A DNA stretch of 64,000 nucleotides from Sphaerisporangium aureirubrum (GTDB lineage Bacteria > Actinomycetota > Actinomycetes > Streptosporangiales > Streptosporangiaceae), in the NCBI RefSeq assembly GCF_042658925.1, contig NZ_JBHSRF010000042.1:10310-74309 (forward strand), in the 5' to 3' direction. The position numbers were made by a program, and so were the translations under genes. The notes under the pieces were generated by a model, which had not been told where the DNA came from, did not search any database, and saw only the letters and a program-made list of their open reading frames with translations. This document shows, piece by piece, positions 48,780 through 60,103 of the stretch; the stretch's first letter is position 1; every line of letters begins with the position of its first letter.

Positions 48780-50111
48780 TCAGAGGGAGGGGCCGGGCAG
48801 GGGCATGCGGCCGCAGGCGGCGAACATGGCGGTACGGCCGACCAGCTTGACGTGCTCGCCCCGGCCCAGCGACGCCGCGAGGGCCGCCTCGGCCGCCTCG
48901 ATGGACAGCCACTGCTGGTAGGTCACCGGGCTCACGTCCCGCGCGGCCAGCAGGTCGTCCAGCCGGGACGCCGGGGCGGCGCGCCCGGGACGGGCGGTCA
49001 GGTCGGCCAGCAGGGTGCGCACCGTCTCGGCGGCGTCCGACTTGTTGGTGCCGATCACCCCGGTCGGGCCCCGCTTGAGCCAGCCCGCGACGTACTGCCC
49101 CTCGGACACCCGCCCGGCGTCGTTCGGCACGGTCATGGACGCCTCGTCGAACGGCACCCCCGGCAGCGGCACGCTCTGGTACCCCACCGAGCGCAGCACC
49201 ATGCCCGCCGGGATGACCTCGAACTCCCCGGTGCCGGTGACCCGCCCGTCCGCGAGGACGGTGCGCTCCAGCTTCAGCCCCTCCACACGGTCCGTGCCGA
49301 GGATCTCCACCGGGCGCAGCCAGAACCGCACGTCCAGCCGCCGGGGCCGTCCCGCCGACGCCCGCACGCACCAGGAGCGCAGCACCTCGACGTTCCCCCG
49401 CACCTGCCGCGACAGCGCGCTGACGTCGCTCTCGCCGGCCTCGTCGTGCCGCACCGACACGTCGCAGTTCTCCAGGTCACCCAGCTCGCGCAGCTCCTTG
49501 AGGGTGAACTTGGCGTGCTCGGGCCCGCGCCTGCCGATCATGTGCAGGGTGCGCACCTGGCTCTTGGCCAGCCGCTCCAGCACCTCCTGCGGCACGTCGG
49601 TGGCGCTCAGCTCCTCGGCCGAGCGGGCCAGCACCCGCACCACGTCCACCGCGACGTTGCCGACGCCGATCACGGCCACGTCGGTGGCGTCCAGCGTGAA
49701 GTTCTCCGGCGGCACGTCGGGATGCCCGCAGTACCAGTTCACGAAGTCGGTGGCGGCGACGCTGCCGGGGAGATCCTCGCCGGGGATGCCGAGCCGCCGG
49801 TCGACCATGGCGCCCGTGCAGTAGACGACGGCGTCGTAACAGGCGGCCAGGTCGGCGACCGAGACGTCCGTGCCGAGCTCCACCCCGCCGAGGAACCGTA
49901 CCGAGGGCAGCTCCAGCACCTTGCGCAGGTAGCCGGCGATCGACTTGATCGACGTGTGGTCGGGGGCGACGCCGTACCTCACCAGCCCGTACGGGGTGGG
50001 GAGCCGGTCCAGCACATCGATCTCGACCGGTTCGCCGGCCTGCTTGGTCAGTGCCTCGGCGGTGTAAATACCGGCGGGACCGGATCCCACGATCGCCACG
50101 CGAAGCGGCAT
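48780..50111 (-). CDS. fprA: Ferredoxin-NADP+ reductase, FprA/adrenodoxin-reductase type
   Basis: A 443-residue FAD/NADPH enzyme close to mycobacterial FprA: VAIVGSGPAGIYTAEAL (FAD), LPTPYGLVRYGVAPDH, DATDVAVIGVGNVAVDVVRV (NADPH), VRTLHMIGRRGPEHAKFT, LRSVGYQSVPLPGVPF, YVAGWLKRGPTGVIGTNKSD. It passes electrons from NADPH to ferredoxin, for cytochromes P450 or iron-sulfur enzymes such as IspG. AAGGAGG precedes the ATG. Convergent with the DUF6986 gene. Confidence 0.9.
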   Translation of the reverse strand: MPLRVAIVGSGPAGIYTAEALTKQAGEPVEIDVLDRLPTPYGLVRYGVAPDHTSIKSIAGYLRKVLELPSVRFLGGVELGTDVSVADLAACYDAVVYCTGAMVDRRLGIPGEDLPGSVAATDFVNWYCGHPDVPPENFTLDATDVAVIGVGNVAVDVVRVLARSAEELSATDVPQEVLERLAKSQVRTLHMIGRRGPEHAKFTLKELRELGDLENCDVSVRHDEAGESDVSALSRQVRGNVEVLRSWCVRASAGRPRRLDVRFWLRPVEILGTDRVEGLKLERTVLADGRVTGTGEFEVIPAGMVLRSVGYQSVPLPGVPFDEASMTVPNDAGRVSEGQYVAGWLKRGPTGVIGTNKSDAAETVRTLLADLTARPGRAAPASRLDDLLAARDVSPVTYQQWLSIEAAEAALAASLGRGEHVKLVGRTAMFAACGRMPLPGPSL

Positions 50112-50391
50112 GGGGCCTCCTTAGCGGCCTCCGTCGCGGGGCTCACCGGCCCCGCGGGGTGATGGTGCAGATTGTCGTTCAACCCGGCGCTCCCGGCCAG
50201 TCGCGCACCGCGAAGGCGATCGAGATAATCCGGTTCCGTTACCCTCTCCTCTCCTCCGCGCTCGTCCGGCGGTCCCCGCGACGCGGGCGACGACCACCGG
50301 GGACTCGATAGCCTGTACACCTACCACCAGTTGTCAACCTCCCAGACCCCCCGAATCTTTCAACAGCCGACCCCGCGACCGAGGAGTAGCC
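50112..50391. other. Divergent intergenic region, fprA / proS
   Basis: About 280 bp with no supported gene. GATAGCCT at 50308-50315 is a possible -10 for proS, followed by a leader of about 75 bases ending in GAGGAG before the GTG. An inverted repeat (CCCCGCG / CGCGGG) lies near 50275-50288. No T-box was recognised. Confidence 0.45.
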
Positions 50392-52134
50392 GTGCTGCTG
50401 CGTATGTCCACCCTGTTCCTTCGCACCCTGCGCGAGGATCCGGCGGACGCGGAGGTTCCGAGTCACAAGCTGCTCGTCCGCGCCGGCTACGTCCGCCGCG
50501 TCGCGCCCGGCGTCTACTCCTGGCTGCCGCTCGGCAAGATCGTCCTGGAGAACGTCGCCCGCGTGGTGCGCGAAGAGATGAACGCCATGGGCGGCCAGGA
50601 GGTGCTGTTCCCGGCCCTGCTGCCCCGTGAGTACTACGAGGCGACCGGCCGGTGGTCCGAGTACGGCGACACGCTGTTCCGGCTCAAGGACCGCAAGGGC
50701 GCCGACTACCTGCTCGGGCCCACCCACGAAGAGATGTTCACCGACATGGTGAAGGGCGAGTACTCCTCCTACAAGGACTACCCCGTCACCCTGTACCAGA
50801 TCCAGACGAAGTATCGCGACGAGGCGCGGCCCCGGGCGGGCATCCTGCGCGGGCGCGAGTTCGTCATGAAGGACTCCTACTCCTTCGACCTGGACGACGA
50901 CGGCCTCAAGCGCTCCTACGAGCAGCACCGCGAGGCGTACATCAAGCTGTTCGACCGGCTCGGCATCGACTACAAGATCTGCTTCGCGATGTCGGGCGCC
51001 ATGGGCGGCTCGGCGTCCGAAGAGTTCCTCGCGCCCGCCGAGACCGGCGAGGACACCTTCGTGGCCTGCCGGAACTGCGGGTACGCCGCCAACGCCGAGG
51101 CGGTCCTCACGCCCCCGCCCGCCCCCGTGACCGGCGAGCGGCCCGCCCTGCGGGTGCTCGACACCCCCGGCACCCCGACCATCGAGACGCTGGTCTCCTA
51201 CGTCAACGAGCACTACGGCCTCGGCGTCACCGCCGCGGACACCCTCAAGAACGTCGTGGTCAAGGTGCGTGTGCCCGGCGCGGCCGAGGCCGAGACCCTG
51301 GTCATCGGGGTGCCCGGGGACCGCGAGGTCGACTTCAAGCGCCTGGAGGCGTCGCTGTCGCCCGGCGTCCCGGAGATCTTCGAGGCGGCCGACTTCGCCA
51401 GGCACCCCGGCCTGGTCCGCGGCTACATCGGCCCGCAGGTCCTCAAGGAGCTCGGCATCCGCTACCTCGTCGACCCCCGCGTGGTGGAGGGCTCGTCCTG
51501 GGTGACCGGCGCCAACGAGCCCGGCAGGCACGCCGCGCACGTCGTGGCGGGCCGCGACTTCGAGCCCGACGGCACCGTCGAGGCCGCCGAGGTCAGGGCC
51601 GGCGACGACTGCCCGAGGTGCGGCCACGCGGTCGCCATCGACCGCGGCATCGAGATCGGCCACATCTTCCAGCTCGGCCGCAAGTACGCCGACGCCGCCG
51701 GCCTGGACGCCCTCGGCCCCGACGGCAAGCCGATCCGCATCACCATGGGCTCCTACGGCGTCGGCGTCTCGCGCGCGGTCGCGGTGCTCGCCGAGCAGCG
51801 GCACGACGCGCTCGGCCTGGTGTGGCCGCGCGAGGTGGCGCCCGCCGACGTGCACGTCGTGGGCACTGGCAAGGACAACCAGGTCGAGGTGGCGCTGCGG
51901 CTGGCCGAGGAGCTCCAGGCCAAGGGCCTGCGGGTCCTGGTGGACGACCGCCCCTCGGTCTCCCCCGGCGTGAAGTTCAAGGACGCCGAGCTGCTGGGCG
52001 TCCCCACCATCCTGATCGTCGGCCGCGGCCTCGCCCAAGGCGTCGTCGAGCTGCGCGACCGCCTCACCGGCGAGAAGCAGGAGATCCCGCTGACCGACGC
52101 CACCGCCCGCGTCGTGGAGGCCTGCGCGGTGTGA
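50392..52134 (+). CDS. proS: Prolyl-tRNA synthetase (bacterial type)
   Basis: A 580-residue class II aminoacyl-tRNA synthetase that charges tRNA-Pro. Motif 2 (KYRDEARPRAGILRGREFVM) and motif 3 (ITMGSYGVGVSRAVAVLAEQ) are clear; the YbaK-like editing insertion (residues about 230-400) with a zinc-like CPRCGH near residue 408 marks the long bacterial form. The anticodon-binding domain (KDNQVEVALRLAEEL, VLVDDRPSVSPGVKFKDAEL) ends the protein. GTG 50392 follows GAGGAG. The last codons and the stop are tandemly repeated downstream. Confidence 0.96.
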   Translation: MLLRMSTLFLRTLREDPADAEVPSHKLLVRAGYVRRVAPGVYSWLPLGKIVLENVARVVREEMNAMGGQEVLFPALLPREYYEATGRWSEYGDTLFRLKDRKGADYLLGPTHEEMFTDMVKGEYSSYKDYPVTLYQIQTKYRDEARPRAGILRGREFVMKDSYSFDLDDDGLKRSYEQHREAYIKLFDRLGIDYKICFAMSGAMGGSASEEFLAPAETGEDTFVACRNCGYAANAEAVLTPPPAPVTGERPALRVLDTPGTPTIETLVSYVNEHYGLGVTAADTLKNVVVKVRVPGAAEAETLVIGVPGDREVDFKRLEASLSPGVPEIFEAADFARHPGLVRGYIGPQVLKELGIRYLVDPRVVEGSSWVTGANEPGRHAAHVVAGRDFEPDGTVEAAEVRAGDDCPRCGHAVAIDRGIEIGHIFQLGRKYADAAGLDALGPDGKPIRITMGSYGVGVSRAVAVLAEQRHDALGLVWPREVAPADVHVVGTGKDNQVEVALRLAEELQAKGLRVLVDDRPSVSPGVKFKDAELLGVPTILIVGRGLAQGVVELRDRLTGEKQEIPLTDATARVVEACAV

Positions 52135-52211
52135 CCGTGGAGGCCTGCCCGGTGGTCGTGGAGGTCTGCGCGGTGTGGTCGTGGAGGCCTGCGCCGTGTG
52201 ACCGTGGCGCC
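52111..52211 (+). repeat. Tandem duplication of the proS 3' end
   Basis: Four units of 21-23 bp with core CGTGGAGGCCTGCGCGGTG, at 52111, 52134, 52155 and 52178, plus a partial fifth at 52201. The first unit holds the last proS codons (VVEACAV) and its TGA. The units are not a multiple of three overall, so they are not a coding repeat. Confidence 0.9.
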
Positions 52212-52236
52212 TCGCGGACGTGAGCCGTGACGAGCG

Positions 52237-52272
52237 ACGGCGGGCGCCCCGCCGCCTGGGGGCGCCCGCCGT
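52237..52272 (+). terminator. Strong hairpin terminator of proS
   Basis: 14-bp perfect arms (ACGGCGGGCGCCCC / GGGGCGCCCGCCGT) with an 8-nt loop, about 100 bases past the proS stop and beyond the repeat array. No U-run. Confidence 0.65.
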
Positions 52273-52333
52273 GGAAATCCGGTTGGAACCCGCCCCCCGC
52301 CGGGAGGCCCGGCGGGCAGGGCGGGGAGGTAAA

Positions 52334-52367
52334 GACCGGCCGGCCCGGGCAGGGCGGGCGGCCGGTC
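52334..52367 (-). terminator. Hairpin terminator of the DUF4236 gene
   Basis: Arms GACCGGCCG (52334-52342) and CGGCCGGTC (52359-52367) with a 16-nt loop, just past the stop of the minus-strand DUF4236 gene. Confidence 0.5.
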
Positions 52368-52379
52368 GGCTCGTGGGTG

Positions 52380-52571
52380 TCAGCGCTTGCTGCTGCCCAG
52401 CGTCTTCTTCCAGTGCAGGCCGCCCGGCAGGTTCACTGTGATGGTGCGCCGCCCGTCGGCCGTTTTGGTGACGCGGAAGCCACGATTGCCGTAGCTGTGT
52501 CCGACACCGCCGCGGGACAGGTTGAGCCGGAACGGGCCCAACTTGATCGACTTACGGTAACTCCAACCCAT
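52380..52571 (-). CDS. DUF4236 small protein
   Basis: A 63-residue protein, nearly all DUF4236: WSYRKSIKLGPFRLNLSRGG, VGHSYGNRGFRVTKTADGRR, TVNLPGGLHWKK. GGAGG lies before ATG 52571, which decides the start over an earlier ATG at 52598. Function unknown. It is convergent with proS. Confidence 0.82.
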   Translation of the reverse strand: MGWSYRKSIKLGPFRLNLSRGGVGHSYGNRGFRVTKTADGRRTITVNLPGGLHWKKTLGSSKR

Positions 52572-52676
52572 TGTGTTCCTCCGTGGTATCCGGTACACGC
52601 CGAACTACCCCGGACACGGGCTACAAACGTTGAAAAATCAGCATGAGCCCCTACGGATAGGGCTTTTCCCCCGCCT

Positions 52677-53150
52677 CTATTGGTTCAGGGACACCGGGGG
52701 AGTGGTGCTGGGGCGGGACGGGGACGGCGACGGGTCGCGGGACGGCCAGCCGGGGAAGGCGGCGATCGCGGGGCGCCAGGCGTAGGCGCGCACGGTGCAC
52801 TCCTGCATGGCGAGCGCGGCCAGGCGGCGCAGGGAGAAGTCGTCGACCGAGGCCAGCTCCAGGTAGGCGGCGGTAACGCGGTCCTCGACGAACGCGGCGA
52901 GCCGGGCGGCGTCCGCGCCGGTGACCACCGGGAAGGGCAGCTCGTACGACGCGCCAGCCTCCGCCGGGGTGCCGCCCCTGGCCATGATCAGGCCGCGGAT
53001 CTGGTCCCGGCGGGCCCGGTGGGCGTTGAAGCCCGCCGCCGCCGAGGAGCGCTGCGTGCCGCCGGTGCGGGCGCCGACGACGCCGTAGGCGTACACGGCG
53101 GCGTGCTCGGCCTCGAGGACCTTGTTCAGCCCTGCCGGCGGATCGGTCAC
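52677..53150 (-). CDS. Ferritin-like DUF4439 protein
   Basis: A 157-residue four-helix protein of the DUF4439 family: LNKVLEAEHAAVYAYGVVGA, HRARRDQIRGLIMARGGTPA, RLAAFVEDRVTAAYLELASV, LAALAMQECTVRAYAWRPAI. Its start overlaps the end of the upstream lipoprotein by 4 bp (ATGA), so the two are translationally coupled. This pair lies between proS and rimP in other actinobacteria too. Function unknown; iron binding is not evident from residues I can see. Confidence 0.85.
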   Translation of the reverse strand: MTDPPAGLNKVLEAEHAAVYAYGVVGARTGGTQRSSAAAGFNAHRARRDQIRGLIMARGGTPAEAGASYELPFPVVTGADAARLAAFVEDRVTAAYLELASVDDFSLRRLAALAMQECTVRAYAWRPAIAAFPGWPSRDPSPSPSRPSTTPPVSLNQ

Positions 53151-53701
53151 GACACCCTCGCCAGCGCCACCGCGTGCGCCGCCTCGCAGGCGCCGATGCA
53201 GGACAGCAGCTGCGCCAGCGACGGCGAGACGCCGTCGATCTGGCGCGGGCGGGTGGCCGCCGCCTCACGCTCCAGCTGGCGCAGCCTGCTCACCGGAACC
53301 CGGGCCCCCTGCGTGGACGGCGACGGCGACGGCGACAGGGACGGCGCGGGGGAGGAGGCGGCAGGCGAGGGCCGTGGCGGCAGGCGGCGGCGCAGCTCGG
53401 CCAGGTGGGCCTCGTGGCGGCGCTGGAACGGCTGCAGCTCGGCCGCGCGGTCGCCGCCGGACGCGGCGGCCCGGCGGTACAGCGCGATCATCTCTTCCTT
53501 GGCCGCGATGACCTTGGTGAGCAGCACGGTCTCCGGGTCGGGGGGCGCCGGCTTGGGCGGTGCGGGTGGGGGCGCCGAGCAGCCGGCGGCGGCCACGACG
53601 GCCGCTCCGGCGGCGGTGCCGCGCAGCACGGCGCGCCGGGTCAGGGCACGCTGACGCACGGTGCGGCCTCCCGAGGGTGACATTTTCTGCTGGACTGGCA
53701 C
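53147..53701 (-). CDS. Tat-type lipoprotein, ferritin-like
   Basis: A 184-residue exported lipoprotein. A twin-arginine-like signal (ALTRRAVLRGTAAGAAVVAA) ends in the lipobox AAAGC. A Pro-rich linker, a helical segment (ETVLLTKVIAAKEEMIALYR, LQPFQRRHEAHLAELRRRLP), a Pro/Ser linker and a C-terminal helix with two Cys (LLSCIGACEAAHAVAL) follow. GTG 53701 or ATG 53683 may be the start. It is coupled to the DUF4439 gene and divergent from rimP. Confidence 0.8.
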   Translation of the reverse strand: MPVQQKMSPSGGRTVRQRALTRRAVLRGTAAGAAVVAAAGCSAPPPAPPKPAPPDPETVLLTKVIAAKEEMIALYRRAAASGGDRAAELQPFQRRHEAHLAELRRRLPPRPSPAASSPAPSLSPSPSPSTQGARVPVSRLRQLEREAAATRPRQIDGVSPSLAQLLSCIGACEAAHAVALARVS

Positions 53702-53846
53702 TTAGCATCGTACGGCGCGGTACCGGGTGGGTGACCGAGTGACGCTCTTTCCGCGCCCGGGTGTCGATAGGCTTGTGAACCGTTGGGGCGAGGTACGCCT
53801 TCGGCCACTGAGCGTGGTGGCCGACAATTTCACCTGGGAGGTCAGC

Positions 53847-54362
53847 ATGGGCGCAGATGCTCGACGTGACCGCCTGATCAAGCTTCTCGCACCCGTCGCC
53901 GCCGCCGAGGGTCTCGATCTCGAAGACATCACGATCACACCGGCCGGCCGGCGGCGCCTCCTGAGAGTCGTCGTGGACGGCGACGGCGGGGTGAGCCTCG
54001 ACAAGGTCGCCGACATCAGCCAGATCGTCTCCCAGACGCTGGACGACAGCGACGTCATGGGCGGCAGCCCGTACGTCCTGGAGGTGACCTCGCCCGGGGT
54101 CGACCGGCCGCTGACCGAGCCCCGCCACTGGCGCAGGGCGACCGGCCGGCTGGTCAGGGCCGACCTGCGTGACGGCGGCTCGATCGAGGGCCGCGTGCTG
54201 GTCGCGGACGACTCCGGTGTCGAGCTGGACACCGCCGGCGCCGCGTGCCGGCTGGAGTGGGAACAGCTCGGCAAAGGGCGTGTGCAAGTGGAGTTCCGCC
54301 GGCTCGACGACGAGGACCGGCTCGACGAGGAAGACGCCGGCGACGACGGCGGCGAGGGCTAG
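53847..54362 (+). CDS. rimP: Ribosome maturation factor RimP
   Basis: A 171-residue RimP: the N-terminal domain includes LEDITITPAGRRRLLRVVVD, DKVADISQIVSQTLDD, YVLEVTSPGVDRPLTEPRHW; the C-terminal SH3-like domain follows. It helps 30S subunit assembly. ATG 53847 has GGGAGG upstream, although the frame is open to 53727. nusA follows after 11 bp. First gene of the rimP-nusA-ylxR-infB operon. Confidence 0.93.
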   Translation: MGADARRDRLIKLLAPVAAAEGLDLEDITITPAGRRRLLRVVVDGDGGVSLDKVADISQIVSQTLDDSDVMGGSPYVLEVTSPGVDRPLTEPRHWRRATGRLVRADLRDGGSIEGRVLVADDSGVELDTAGAACRLEWEQLGKGRVQVEFRRLDDEDRLDEEDAGDDGGEG

Positions 54363-54373
54363 GGGGGAGCGTT

Positions 54374-55387
54374 ATGGACATCGACATGAGCGTCCTGCGC
54401 AGCCTGGAGCGTGAAAAGGACATCTCCTTCGACCTGGTCGTCAAGGCGATCGAAGACGCCCTGCTCATCGCGTACTTCCGGTCCGAGGGGGCGGCGGCCA
54501 AGGCGCGTGCCGAGCTCGACCGCGCCTCAGGCCACGTGATGATCTGGGCGGCCGAGCTCGACGACGAGGGACAGGTGCTGCGGGAGTACGACGATACGCC
54601 CGGCAACTTCAGCCGCATCGCGGCGACCACCGCCAAGCAGGTGATCCTCCAGCAGCTGAGGGACGCCGAGGACGAGATCAATTTCGGCGAGTTCGCGAGC
54701 CGCGAGGGCGAGCTGGTCGCCGGGGTCATCCAGCAGGGCAAGGACCCCCGCGTGGTCCTGGTCGACCTCGGCAAGATCGAGGCCATCCTGCCGCACAACG
54801 AGCAGGTGCCCGGCGAGGAGTACGTGCACGGCGAGCGGCTGCGCTGCTACGTGGTCCAGGTGAAGAAGGGGCACAAGGGGCCGTCGGTCACGCTGTCGCG
54901 CACCCACCCCAACCTGGTCAAGAAGCTGTTCGCGCTGGAGGTGCCCGAGATCGCGGACGGCACCGTCGAGATCGCGGCCATCGCCCGCGAGGCCGGCCAC
55001 CGCACCAAGATCGCGGTGCGCTCGCGCCGCGGCGGGGTGAACGCCAAGGGCGCCTGCATCGGCCCGATGGGCTCGCGGGTGCGCAACGTGATGACCGAGC
55101 TGCACGGCGAGAAGATCGACATCATCGACTGGTCCGACGATCCCGCGGAGTTCGTCGGGAATGCCCTGTCGCCCGCGCGGGTTTCGCACGTAGAGGTGAT
55201 CGATCTCGACGGCCGCGTCGCCCGGGTGACGGTGCCCGACTACCAGCTCTCGCTGGCGATCGGCAAGGAGGGCCAGAACGCCCGCCTGGCCGCCCGTCTC
55301 ACCGGGTGGCGCATCGACATCCGTCCCGATACCCAGGCGACGGCGGCGGGGGACGCGGTCGGCCCCGCCGATGCCTCCACAAGGTAA
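54374..55387 (+). CDS. nusA: Transcription factor NusA
   Basis: A 337-residue actinobacterial-length NusA: N-terminal RNA-polymerase-binding domain (SLEREKDISFDLVVKAIEDA), S1 domain (LVAGVIQQGKDPRVVLVDLG), and two KH domains (CIGPMGSRVRNVMTELHGEK; LSLAIGKEGQNARLAARLTG). It lacks the C-terminal acidic repeats of E. coli NusA, as is usual here. It modulates pausing, termination and antitermination. The end overlaps ylxR by 17 bp. Confidence 0.95.
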   Translation: MDIDMSVLRSLEREKDISFDLVVKAIEDALLIAYFRSEGAAAKARAELDRASGHVMIWAAELDDEGQVLREYDDTPGNFSRIAATTAKQVILQQLRDAEDEINFGEFASREGELVAGVIQQGKDPRVVLVDLGKIEAILPHNEQVPGEEYVHGERLRCYVVQVKKGHKGPSVTLSRTHPNLVKKLFALEVPEIADGTVEIAAIAREAGHRTKIAVRSRRGGVNAKGACIGPMGSRVRNVMTELHGEKIDIIDWSDDPAEFVGNALSPARVSHVEVIDLDGRVARVTVPDYQLSLAIGKEGQNARLAARLTGWRIDIRPDTQATAAGDAVGPADASTR

Positions 55388-55664
55388 GCTTGAATACGGT
55401 GGCCGGGCGGCCCCGCTGAGAACGTGCGTGGGCTGCCGGGTTCGCACGGTAAAGTCCGAGCTGCTCCGCCTGGTGGTGGTCGAGGGTGTGATCGTCCCCG
55501 ATCGCCGAGGCAGGCTGCGGGGACGTGGTGCTTATGTGCACCCCGCCCAGCGCTGCCTGGAGCTCGCCGAACGCCGCCGGGCGTTCCCGCGCTCGTTCAG
55601 AGTCGCGGGACCGCTCGATGTGTCGTGTCTGCGGGTTCATCTCGCAGGGGTTGACGCCGAGTAG
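55371..55664 (+). CDS. ylxR: YlxR/RnpM RNA-binding protein
   Basis: A 97-residue DUF448 protein: LRTCVGCRVRTVKSELLRLV, VPDRRGRLRGRGAYVHPAQR, CLELAERRRAFPRSFRV. In Bacillus the homologue binds RNase P RNA. It overlaps nusA by 17 bp in another frame, indicating coupled translation. infB begins 151 bp later. Confidence 0.9.
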   Translation: MPPQGKLEYGGRAAPLRTCVGCRVRTVKSELLRLVVVEGVIVPDRRGRLRGRGAYVHPAQRCLELAERRRAFPRSFRVAGPLDVSCLRVHLAGVDAE

Positions 55665-55815
55665 GACCGGGTGAATGGTTACCAACTGTCATGTAGGACG
55701 CCGAGTCGATAGGCGGGTCAGATAGCGATGAGCGCCTGATGAGCATGCGGCGATGAGTACGTCCAGGTAGCGACGGTCCGGCGGCACAGCCTCCCGGGCC
55801 GAGTAAGGGAGTGCA

Positions 55816-59151
<3,336 letters not shown>

Positions 59152-59230
59152 CGCGTGGCCACGGCGATCGGTGCCCGCGGGTCCGCCCGCGGGCACCAGC
59201 CGTCCCGCCGATGACGTCGTGGCGACGGCC

Positions 59231-59530
59231 ATGTACATAGGTGCTCTGACCTTGGACATCCTGCTGGGCGACGTACATTCGCTGAAGCAGAAGCGTTCCG
59301 TGGTGCGCCCGCTCGTCGCCGAGGTGCGCCGCCGGTTCCCGGCGGCCGCGGTGGCAGAGACCGGGCATCTCGACCTGCACCGCCGCACCGAGATCGGTGT
59401 GGCGGTCGTGTCCGCGACCGCGGCCAACTGCGGCGAGGTGCTGGAGGCGTGCGAGCGGCTGGTCGCGTCCCGCCCGGAGATCGAGCTGCTGTCCGCGCGA
59501 CGGTCGCTCTTCAACGAGCACGAAGATTAA
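59231..59530 (+). CDS. ylxP: YlxP (DUF503) family protein
   Basis: A 99-residue DUF503 protein: MYIGALTLDILLGDVHSLKQ, KRSVVRPLVAEVRRRFPAAA, VAETGHLDLHRRTEIGVAVV. ATG 59231 matches known N-termini; a GTG at 59219 is an alternative. The family sits between infB and rbfA in many bacteria and is presumed to help ribosome-associated processes; its molecular role is not established. Confidence 0.88.
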   Translation: MYIGALTLDILLGDVHSLKQKRSVVRPLVAEVRRRFPAAAVAETGHLDLHRRTEIGVAVVSATAANCGEVLEACERLVASRPEIELLSARRSLFNEHED

Positions 59531-59536
59531 GGGTTC

Positions 59537-59559
59537 CCCGGGAAGCGTGGTTTCCCGGG
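59537..59559 (+). terminator. Hairpin CCCGGGAA / TTCCCGGG between ylxP and rbfA
   Basis: Perfect 8-bp arms with a 7-nt loop, 6 bases past the ylxP stop. Could be a partial terminator or an mRNA processing/stability element within the operon. Confidence 0.5.
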
Positions 59560-59563
59560 AGCC

Positions 59564-59599
59564 GTTAAGCGAGTTAAGCGAGCAAAGAGGGCAAAGAGG
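59564..59599 (+). repeat. Two adjacent 9-bp tandem duplications before rbfA
   Basis: GTTAAGCGA occurs twice (59564-59581), followed directly by GCAAAGAGG twice (59582-59599). The second pair leads into the GGGGGAGCG ribosome site of rbfA, so slippage here would change the leader length. Confidence 0.85.
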
Positions 59600-59611
59600 G
59601 GGAGCGCGATC

Positions 59612-60103
59612 GTGGACGCAGCACGCGCCCGCAAACTTGCGGACCGCATCCAGCAGATTGTCGCCGAGATGCTCGAGCGCCGGATCAAGGATCCGCGCCT
59701 CGGTTTCGTGACGGTGACCGACACACGCATCACCGCCGACCTCCGTGACGCGACGGTCTTCTACACCGTGTTCGGCTCCGAGGCCGAGCGCGCCGACACC
59801 GCCGCCGCCCTGGAGAGCGCCAAGGGGATCATCAGGTCGGAGGTCGGCCGCCAGACGGGCGTGCGCCACACCCCGACGCTGACCTTCAGCCACGACCCCC
59901 TCCCCGACAGCGCCCGTCACCTGGACGAGCTGTTCGCCGAGGCCAGGGCCCGCGACGAAGAGATCGCCAAGAAGGCCGAAGGCGCCGTGCACGCGGGCGA
60001 GCCGGATCCCTACCGCAAGCCCGACGACGAGGACGACCTGGGAGAGGACGACCTGGCCGAGGAGGCCGGGGCGTCCGAGCACGCCCGGCCGGCCGCACCG
60101 TGA
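59612..60103 (+). CDS. rbfA: 30S ribosome-binding factor RbfA
   Basis: A 163-residue RbfA: ARARKLADRIQQIVAEMLER, RIKDPRLGFVTVTDTRITAD, VGRQTGVRHTPTLTFSHDPL, followed by an acidic C-terminal tail (DDEDDLGEDDLAEEAG). It helps 16S rRNA 5'-end maturation. GTG start with GGGGGAG upstream. Its stop overlaps the nrnA start (GTGATGA). Confidence 0.93.
   Translation: MDAARARKLADRIQQIVAEMLERRIKDPRLGFVTVTDTRITADLRDATVFYTVFGSEAERADTAAALESAKGIIRSEVGRQTGVRHTPTLTFSHDPLPDSARHLDELFAEARARDEEIAKKAEGAVHAGEPDPYRKPDDEDDLGEDDLAEEAGASEHARPAAP

Noticed and set aside
50112..50391. T-box leader for proS
   Set aside because: No T-box sequence or specifier/antiterminator stems recognised, and actinobacterial T-boxes are mostly on ileS.
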